Assembly: GCA_016717345.1 (NCBI GenBank)
Contig: JADKFR010000009.1
Coordinates: forward strand, 1 to 64,000
Origin: Propionibacteriaceae bacterium
GTDB taxonomy: Bacteria; Actinomycetota; Actinomycetes; Propionibacteriales; Propionibacteriaceae
Length of the DNA: 64,000 nt
Direction: 5' to 3'
Below are positions 59,070 to 64,000 of the stretch, one piece after another. Every line of letters starts with the position of its first letter. The first letter of the stretch is position 1. The position numbers were made by a program, and so were the translations under genes. The notes beneath the pieces were generated by a model that saw nothing but the letters and a program-made list of their open reading frames with translations, was not told the DNA's origin and searched no databases.

Positions 59070-59151
59070 AGGGGGATCCAGGGGTAAGCTGGTGAGCAGC
59101 GAAAGGCTCTGCCGAGGCTGGTCGTTTTGACCCGTTGGCTAGGGGGTTTCC

Positions 59152-60111
59152 ATGAGTTCCCGGACGAATTCTCGCCTCGTCACCGCGGTTCTGGTGGCGC
59201 TGGTGATGCTGGTGGCAAGCAGCCTGCTGGGCTCCCCGTCCGCCGCTGCGGCGGTGAGTTGCTCAGCGTCCACCCCGCTCGCGAACCGCCCCCTGCTGCG
59301 AAACGGCGACACTGGTTCGTGCGTGCGGGTACTGCAGCGGCTCCTGGTCTCTCGCGGCTACAGCGTCGGCCCGACCGGTGCCGACGGCCAGTTCGGGCAC
59401 CGGACGGAGCTGGCGGTGCGGCGGTTCCAGTCCGCTTTCCAGTACCTGAGGATCGACGGGCGCAGCAATCAGGCCACTTGGAAGGCGCTGGTCACCGGGG
59501 CCGGAACGCGTTACAGCATCGAGAAGGGTCCCAACCGCACCAACCGGGTCACGCTCAGCTTCGATGGTTGTCCGCTGACCAAGCGGGCCTTCACGACGAT
59601 GGTGGCAGCGGCCGAGCAGCGGGGCATCGCCTTGGTCTTCTTCCCGATGGGCAGCTGCCTGCAGCAGGGACGCTTCGACGTCGCCTACGCCCGCGCCCAC
59701 GGTCACTACGTCTTCAATCACTCGATCGACCACCCGGACTTCACAACGATCAGCTTCGCGGCGATCCTGAAGCAACTCGGCGCCCCCGGCGTGGTCACCA
59801 CCTACGGACGGCCACCGTTCGGTGCGATCAACGCGACGGTCCGGGACGCCTACGCTGCCAAGGGCATGCGGATCTGGATGTGGAGCAAGGACACCATCGA
59901 CTGGCGCGGCCCCAAGCCGCAGGCCGAGGTGGTCAGGTTCGTGACCACCCGGGTGGCCGCCGGCGAGTCCGTCCTGATGCACATGTCCGGCAACGCGTTC
60001 AACCCCACAGCGCTGGGCCGGATGCAGGGCGGACTGTCCGCCAAGGGGATCACGATCTGCCACAACCGCGGCCTCACCACTTCTGCGTCCCCGGTGACCC
60101 TGGCCTGCTGA
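59152..60111 (+). CDS. secreted peptidoglycan-binding and deacetylase-like protein
   Basis: This 319-residue exported protein has a signal peptide ending about residue 34 (SAAAAVS). A PG_binding_1 domain at residues about 45-115 (LRNGDTGSCVRVLQRLLVSRGY, DGQFGHRTELAVRRFQ) follows, then a NodB-type polysaccharide deacetylase domain. The metal histidines are in FNHSIDHPDF. The usual TFDDGP motif is SFDGCP, so one of the two aspartates is missing. The domain may be inactive or altered in substrate. GLRMWMWSKDTIDW-like and VLMHM segments are otherwise normal. It probably acts on cell-wall glycan. AGGGGG precedes the ATG. Confidence 0.83.
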   Translation: MSSRTNSRLVTAVLVALVMLVASSLLGSPSAAAAVSCSASTPLANRPLLRNGDTGSCVRVLQRLLVSRGYSVGPTGADGQFGHRTELAVRRFQSAFQYLRIDGRSNQATWKALVTGAGTRYSIEKGPNRTNRVTLSFDGCPLTKRAFTTMVAAAEQRGIALVFFPMGSCLQQGRFDVAYARAHGHYVFNHSIDHPDFTTISFAAILKQLGAPGVVTTYGRPPFGAINATVRDAYAAKGMRIWMWSKDTIDWRGPKPQAEVVRFVTTRVAAGESVLMHMSGNAFNPTALGRMQGGLSAKGITICHNRGLTTSASPVTLAC

Positions 60112-60117
60112 GCTCGC

Positions 60118-60425
60118 AGGCCCCGCTCGGCCGGAATCCGGCCCTGGGCGGCCGCCCGCTCCAAGGCGGCGAAGTCGACGGTGATCCAGCCCAGGAACGG
60201 GTCGCTCGCGGCCTGCAGCACCCGCTGCACGGCGACCACGCGCTGTCCCTGGCTGTGGAGCTGCGGCAGCGGCACCCCGGGTGGCAGCCGGTCGGGCATA
60301 CCGCCGAAGCTTGAGAGGACGGAGCGGTCGGCTTCCTTCGCCTGCAGGACGAGTGGCTCGTCACTGGGCCCTTCGAGGTAGGCCAGGAAGCCGCGCGTGC
60401 CGACACTGCCGACGCCGACGCAGGC
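60118..60425 (-). pseudogene. remnant of a DUF2252-family gene
   Basis: On the minus strand one frame reads VGVGSVGTRGFLAYLEGP, then LQAKEADRSVL and GQRVVAVQRVLQAASDPFLGW. These are core segments of the DUF2252 family, whose full proteins are about 400 or more residues. A stop codon stands at 60426-60428, just upstream of the conserved part, and the downstream reading (to 59850, inside the deacetylase gene) no longer matches the family. No start, N-terminus or C-terminus is left. It fills the 352-base gap between two plus-strand genes. Confidence 0.7.
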
Positions 60426-60463
60426 TCACGCCCCCACTGCCGATTCTGCGACAGACTGAAGGC

Positions 60464-61366
60464 ATGCCACTCGACACCGTCATCTTCGACATCGGCCACG
60501 TCATCATCATGTGGCACCCCGAACGGGCGTTCGAGCAGGTGATGCCCGCCGGCGAGGTGGCAGCCTTCATGGAACGCATCGGTTTCGCCGAGTGGAATCG
60601 CCGAAATGATGCCCGCGCCAGCATCGTGCCGGCCGAGGACGAGCTGGTGCGGCAGTTCCCCGCGGATGAAGCCGGAATCCGCGGCTACCGGACGCACTTC
60701 CTTCACACCATCCAAGAGTCCGTGCCCGGAACGGCTGCTGTCATCGCCGAGTTGGCCCAGGCCGGGGTGAACATCTCAGCCCTCACCAACTGGTCGGCCG
60801 ACATGTTCGGCATCGCCCGTGGCCGGTTCGGGATCCTGAGCCGGTTCTCCGACATCGTGGTCTCCGGCGAAGAGGGGATCGTCAAGCCCCACCCGGAGAT
60901 CTTCCGGGTCGCCTGCCGCCGGCTGGCGATTGATCCGGCCCGCGCGGTCTTCGTCGACGACTCCCCCGCGAACGTCGTGGGCGCCGGCGAGGTGGGGCTC
61001 ACCGGCGTCCACTTCACCTCGGCTTCACAGTTGCGTCACGAGCTCGAAGAACTGGGCCTGCTCGGCCCGAGAGAACCCATCGACGAGCCGGTGTTCCACT
61101 GGGCACTGCGCGCCGACTGGGACGCCGCCCAGGCCGCGGGGGCCTACCCGTGGTCGACCCGGGGCATCGACTACCACCGGGCGGGCTTCGTCCATTGCGC
61201 CTTCGCTGAACAGGTACCCGGCGTGCGCGCCGACCGGTTCGGCGACCTCCCCGACTCCGCATTGGTCCTGCTCCGGGTGGACGTCACGCCCCAGACTCCC
61301 GTCGTGGTGGAACAGGGCTACCCACACCTCTTTGCGCCGCTCGCTCTCGACGCGGCCGCGCCCTAG
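60464..61366 (+). CDS. HAD-family phosphatase fused to a DUF952 domain
   Basis: Residues 1-200 are a HAD hydrolase: the nucleophile motif reads FDIGHVIIMW (with G-H after D-I instead of DxDxT), then LTNWSADMF, a KPHPEIF lysine and VFVDDSPANVVGA. Residues about 208-300 match DUF952 (FHWALRADWDAAQAAGAYPWSTRG, GFVHCAFAEQVPGV, YPHLFAPL). The two are normally separate proteins, so this is a fusion or the result of one. The phosphatase substrate is unknown. The ATG at 60464 follows the remnant directly. Confidence 0.85.
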   Translation: MPLDTVIFDIGHVIIMWHPERAFEQVMPAGEVAAFMERIGFAEWNRRNDARASIVPAEDELVRQFPADEAGIRGYRTHFLHTIQESVPGTAAVIAELAQAGVNISALTNWSADMFGIARGRFGILSRFSDIVVSGEEGIVKPHPEIFRVACRRLAIDPARAVFVDDSPANVVGAGEVGLTGVHFTSASQLRHELEELGLLGPREPIDEPVFHWALRADWDAAQAAGAYPWSTRGIDYHRAGFVHCAFAEQVPGVRADRFGDLPDSALVLLRVDVTPQTPVVVEQGYPHLFAPLALDAAAP

Positions 61367-61380
61367 CCCTAGCCCCAAAC

Positions 61381-61419
61381 CCACAGGCCAGATCCACAGG
61401 TTGTGGATGAACCCTGTGG
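61381..61419. promoter_or_regulatory. inverted and direct repeats upstream of the PocR-like gene
   Basis: ATCCACA-GGT-TGTGGAT (61392-61408) is a perfect 7-bp inverted repeat. Around it, CCACAGG occurs at 61381-61387 and 61394-61400, and its inverse CCTGTGG at 61413-61419. It lies 56 to 95 bases before the regulator start, a normal place for an AraC-type operator. Confidence 0.6.
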
Positions 61420-61463
61420 CACTGGGGGTCCACGGTGGGTTCCGAGGAGCCTGGGGGAAGGAC

Positions 61464-61469
61464 TACCCT
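61464..61469 (+). promoter_or_regulatory. -10 element, leaderless start of the PocR-like gene
   Basis: TACCCT is placed so that transcription would begin at the ATG at 61476. No ribosome binding site is seen. Confidence 0.35.
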
Positions 61470-61475
61470 GTCCTG

Positions 61476-62798
61476 ATGGATCGGCATCTCACCGAAGAGA
61501 TCAGCATCACGAACCTGGTCGACCTCGACCAGTTGCAGCGCGTGCAGGACCAGTTCTCCGAAGCCACCGACCTCGCCATCATCGCGGTCGACTATCGGGG
61601 AAACCCGGTCACCCAGTCACATGGGTTCACGCCGTTCTGCGCGCTGATGCGGATGGATCCCGCGCGCCGACGGCTGTGCCACAGCTGCGACGCCCACGGT
61701 GGCCTGCAGGCCGCCATCGAGGGCCGTCCCCACATCTACCGCTGCCACGCCGGGCTGGTGGATTTCAGCGTCCCGATCACGGTGGGCACGCAGTACGTGG
61801 GGGCCATCCTGTGCGGTCAGGTGCAATTGGCGGAGCGGAACGCCGACCCGGACTTCGTCCTCAGCGGGGACGACTCGTGGAAGTCCAACCGGCGCCTGAT
61901 GCTGCTGCTGGAGGAGGTCCCGGTGGCCAGCCTTCGCAAGATGCGCGCCGCGGCCGACACGCTGTACGGGCTCTCGGCCGAATTGACCAAGGACGAGGCC
62001 GGCCACCAGATCGTGGGTGCCGAACCACACCTCGCGCCACTACGTCTGGCTCCCCGGATGGCTGCCCCCGCGGTCTCGCCCGCGACGGCTCCCGAACCAC
62101 CCGAAGGGCCCGACCAGGCAGCCCTGTGGCAGGCGGTGGACAACGACAACCTGGTGGCGGCCCACGCGGTGATCACTACCTACCTGGAGTGGCTGTTCGG
62201 CTCCGAGCGGTATCTTGCCCGCGACCGGCTGCGCCCCGCCGAGACGGTGATCAGTGAATTCGCCGTTGAGTTCGCACCACCCCAACGGCAGCAGGTGGAG
62301 CAGTTGGCGCTGCGCCACCGCTCCCGCCACGCCGGCCTGGTGAACCGTTACCAGGCCCTGGTGCACCTGGAGACGATGCTGCAGGCGTTGTTCGAGGCGA
62401 TCGGCTCGCCGCGGCGCCGGCGGAATCTGGACGATCTGCTGAACCACATCGAACTCAACCGCAGCCGGGCGCTCACCCTGCACGAGGCGGCCGCCTACCT
62501 GGCCGTCTCCCCCAGCCACCTGTCGAAGAAATTCAAGGCCGCGACCGGAAAGAACTTCGTCACCTACGTCACGGAAAAGCGGGTGGAACGCGCGCGGCTG
62601 ATGTTAGCCTGTACCGAGATGCCAATCCTGAAGATAGCGGTCGAACTGGATTTCCATCAGGTCAACTACTTCTCCCGGGTATTCAAGGCCAGCACCGGCG
62701 TTTCCCCCACCGAGTACCGACGCGAGTTCTCCGGGCACCACGACGGAGGCAGCCGTGCAACGATTCCGGGTGGCCACTACGATCTACTACGGGCTTGA
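61476..62798 (+). CDS. PocR-domain AraC-family transcription regulator
   Basis: The 440-residue protein begins with a PocR ligand-binding domain (residues about 10-165) including CALMR, LCHSCDAHGG and YRCHAGLVDFSVPI, then a helical middle part and a C-terminal AraC DNA-binding domain (LTLHEAAAYLAVSPSHLSKKFKAATG, FHQVNYFSRVFKASTGVSPTEYRR). Salmonella PocR controls 1,2-propanediol degradation and cobalamin synthesis. Here the gene overlaps an alcohol dehydrogenase gene by 44 bases, fitting a propanediol or related role. The cysteines of the PocR domain are kept. The inverted repeat upstream is a likely operator. The ligand is inferred. Confidence 0.87.
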   Translation: MDRHLTEEISITNLVDLDQLQRVQDQFSEATDLAIIAVDYRGNPVTQSHGFTPFCALMRMDPARRRLCHSCDAHGGLQAAIEGRPHIYRCHAGLVDFSVPITVGTQYVGAILCGQVQLAERNADPDFVLSGDDSWKSNRRLMLLLEEVPVASLRKMRAAADTLYGLSAELTKDEAGHQIVGAEPHLAPLRLAPRMAAPAVSPATAPEPPEGPDQAALWQAVDNDNLVAAHAVITTYLEWLFGSERYLARDRLRPAETVISEFAVEFAPPQRQQVEQLALRHRSRHAGLVNRYQALVHLETMLQALFEAIGSPRRRRNLDDLLNHIELNRSRALTLHEAAAYLAVSPSHLSKKFKAATGKNFVTYVTEKRVERARLMLACTEMPILKIAVELDFHQVNYFSRVFKASTGVSPTEYRREFSGHHDGGSRATIPGGHYDLLRA

Positions 62799-63885
62799 CT
62801 CTCTGGCCCTGCTGAAGCAGTTGGCCGGGTGTCGGGTGCTCGTGGTCACCGACGCGTTCATGGCCACCACCGACCTCATGGCCCAGGTCCGCCAGTCGCT
62901 GGCCGGGGCCGAGGTCCGAGTCTTCGACCGGGTCGAACCGAACCCGAGCATCGACCTCATCAGCACCGGCTTCGGCGTCCTGCTGGAGTTCGAGCCCCAG
63001 GCCATCGTCGCCCTCGGCGGCGGCTCCCCCATCGACACGGCCAAGGCGGTCTACAAGATCGCCATCGAACAGGGACGCCGGCCCGACCGGGGGTTCATCG
63101 TCATCCCGACCACCAGCGGCTCGGGCTCGGAGGTCACATCGTTCTCGGTCATCACCGACCTGAAGAACCACACCAAGTTGCCACTGACAAGCGAAGACAT
63201 GCTGCCCGACATCGCGATCCTCGACCCCGAGGCGGTGCGGACGGCCCCTGCGAAGATCACCGCCGACACCGGCATGGACGCCTGCTCCCACGCGCTGGAG
63301 GCCTATGTCGCCACGGGCGCCAGTGACTTCTCCGACGCCATGGCCGAGAAGGCAGCCCACCTGATCTTCGAGTGGCTGCCGCGGGCCTTCGCCGACGGCA
63401 GCGACCTGATCGCCCGGGAGCGGATGCACAACGCGTCCTGCCTGGCTGGGCTGGCGTTCGAGAACGCCGGGCTGGGCATCGTCCATAGCCTCTCTCACGC
63501 CCTCGGCGGCAGTTTCGGCGCCCCTCACGGCCGGCTGAACGCGATGCTGCTCCCACACGTCCTGGAGTTCAACTGCGGGACGCTGGGGTTCAGCCCGTCC
63601 GCGCTGTCGCCGGTGGCACGCCGCTACGCCCGGCTGGCCACCCGCATCGAGGTGAACGCCGGCACCGACCGGGCCCGGGTCGTGGGCCTGATTGCCGCCG
63701 TCCGCAGGCTGAACGCCACGCTGGGGATGCCGAAGCGGATCACCGAGCTGGGCGTCGATCGGCGCAGTTACCTCACCGCCGTCCCCACCCTGGCCCACAC
63801 CGCCTTGGCCGACTTCTGCACCGCGGGCAATCCCGTCCCCGTCGACGCCGCGATCTTGGAGAAGTTGCTGCTGAAGGTCGCCTGA
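62755..63885 (+). CDS. iron-containing alcohol dehydrogenase, PduQ-like
   Basis: This 376-residue group III alcohol dehydrogenase has GGGSPIDTAKAVY for the nucleotide, TTSGSGSEVT, and the iron-binding series with D in DTGMDACSHALEAY and histidines in VHSLSHALGG and APHGRLNAMLLPHVL. PduQ-type enzymes reduce propionaldehyde to propanol inside bacterial microcompartments. The length and N-terminus (FRVATTIYYGLDSLALL) fit that branch. The GTG start lies inside the end of the regulator gene behind GGAGG, so the two are co-transcribed. Confidence 0.87.
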   Translation: MQRFRVATTIYYGLDSLALLKQLAGCRVLVVTDAFMATTDLMAQVRQSLAGAEVRVFDRVEPNPSIDLISTGFGVLLEFEPQAIVALGGGSPIDTAKAVYKIAIEQGRRPDRGFIVIPTTSGSGSEVTSFSVITDLKNHTKLPLTSEDMLPDIAILDPEAVRTAPAKITADTGMDACSHALEAYVATGASDFSDAMAEKAAHLIFEWLPRAFADGSDLIARERMHNASCLAGLAFENAGLGIVHSLSHALGGSFGAPHGRLNAMLLPHVLEFNCGTLGFSPSALSPVARRYARLATRIEVNAGTDRARVVGLIAAVRRLNATLGMPKRITELGVDRRSYLTAVPTLAHTALADFCTAGNPVPVDAAILEKLLLKVA

Positions 63886-63892
63886 CCAGGGG

Positions 63893-64000
63893 TTATCCCG
63901 TCAGGCCGGCGGTGCCCGGGTCGCCGCGGTCCAGGCGCGGCAGCAGGCCGGCGAAGCCCTCGCCGGTGAGCGAACTGATCTCGGCCACCTCGCACGCGCA
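63893..64000 (-). CDS. C-terminal end of a possible EutP/PduV-like GTPase (partial)
   Basis: A minus-strand frame open from the window edge reads CEVAEISSLTGEGFAGLLPRLD and ends shortly after. The pattern of a short strand, S-x-TGEG and a helix resembles the end of EutP/PduV and other small P-loop GTPases. Only 35 residues are visible, so this is tentative. It converges with the dehydrogenase gene. Confidence 0.4.
   Translation of the reverse strand, partial: CACEVAEISSLTGEGFAGLLPRLDRGDPGTAGLTG

Noticed and set aside
59058..59151. Possible riboswitch before the secreted deacetylase-like gene
   Set aside because: The leader has small hairpins such as GGTC-GTTTT-GACC, but it matches no riboswitch class I could recognise with certainty.
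61392..61408. DnaA-box pair or replication origin
   Set aside because: TGTGGATGA resembles a DnaA box, but there is one pair only, no AT-rich unwinding region and no dnaA or dnaN. An operator is more likely.
1..64000. tRNA or rRNA genes, insertion sequences, prophage
   Set aside because: Gaps between genes were read for cloverleaf arms with TTCGA-type loops, transposase motifs and terminal repeats. None was convincing, although a short tRNA could still be missed by eye.

Overview
The window is high-GC DNA with dense, overlapping genes (GTGA, ATGA and TTGA stop/start junctions) and several apparently leaderless promoters. That is typical of an actinomycete. A PocR-type regulator beside a PduQ-like alcohol dehydrogenase, the anaerobic nitrate reductase locus, the pyruvate:ferredoxin oxidoreductase genes and the general gene style suggest the Propionibacteriaceae. 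This placement is inference, because no rRNA or other marker gene is present.

Layout. 1-1.9 kb: a metX fragment, a yqeY gene with a scrambled middle, and an HdeD-like membrane protein. 2.0-7.7 kb: a Pls-type (epsilon-poly-lysine-synthetase-like) single-module NRPS, an M1 aminopeptidase and a phosphopantetheinyl transferase. 7.8-11.2 kb: nhaA, a cold-shock protein with a structured leader, and a DEAD-box helicase. 11.3-21.1 kb: a dienoyl-CoA-reductase-like flavoenzyme, then a three-gene operon of a two-chain 2-oxoacid:ferredoxin oxidoreductase and a fused NfnB-NfnA-like transhydrogenase. 21.1-23.0 kb: a multicopper oxidase and a small membrane protein.

23.5-43.8 kb is a compact molybdenum and nitrate respiration island. 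It holds mop-modABC-moaB-moaE, the opposing regulator-moeA-mobA-moeB-moaC operon, and moaA-moaD followed by narGHJI, two NarK transporters and a cytochrome P450-MoaB fusion. Molybdate uptake, cofactor synthesis, the enzyme and nitrate/nitrite transport therefore sit together. modC carries a one-base frameshift in a G run.

43.8-48.8 kb holds the most interesting pair: a lysine 2,3-aminomutase, with its own promoter, overlapping a second Pls-type synthetase. The arrangement predicts a beta-lysine homopolymer or beta-lysine conjugate. 48.8-60.1 kb carries a thioesterase, an MgtA-type ATPase, a GH13 trehalose-synthase-like enzyme, a septum-formation-like protein, a membrane-anchored RCC1-repeat protein, a GerMN-type lipoprotein, a PAP2 phosphatase and a secreted deacetylase-like protein. 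60.1-64 kb holds a DUF2252 gene remnant, a HAD-DUF952 fusion, a PocR-AraC regulator with an operator-like inverted repeat, a PduQ-like dehydrogenase and the end of a possible EutP/PduV-like gene. This may be the edge of a propanediol or ethanolamine utilisation locus.

No rRNA, tRNA, CRISPR array, insertion sequence or prophage was recognised.
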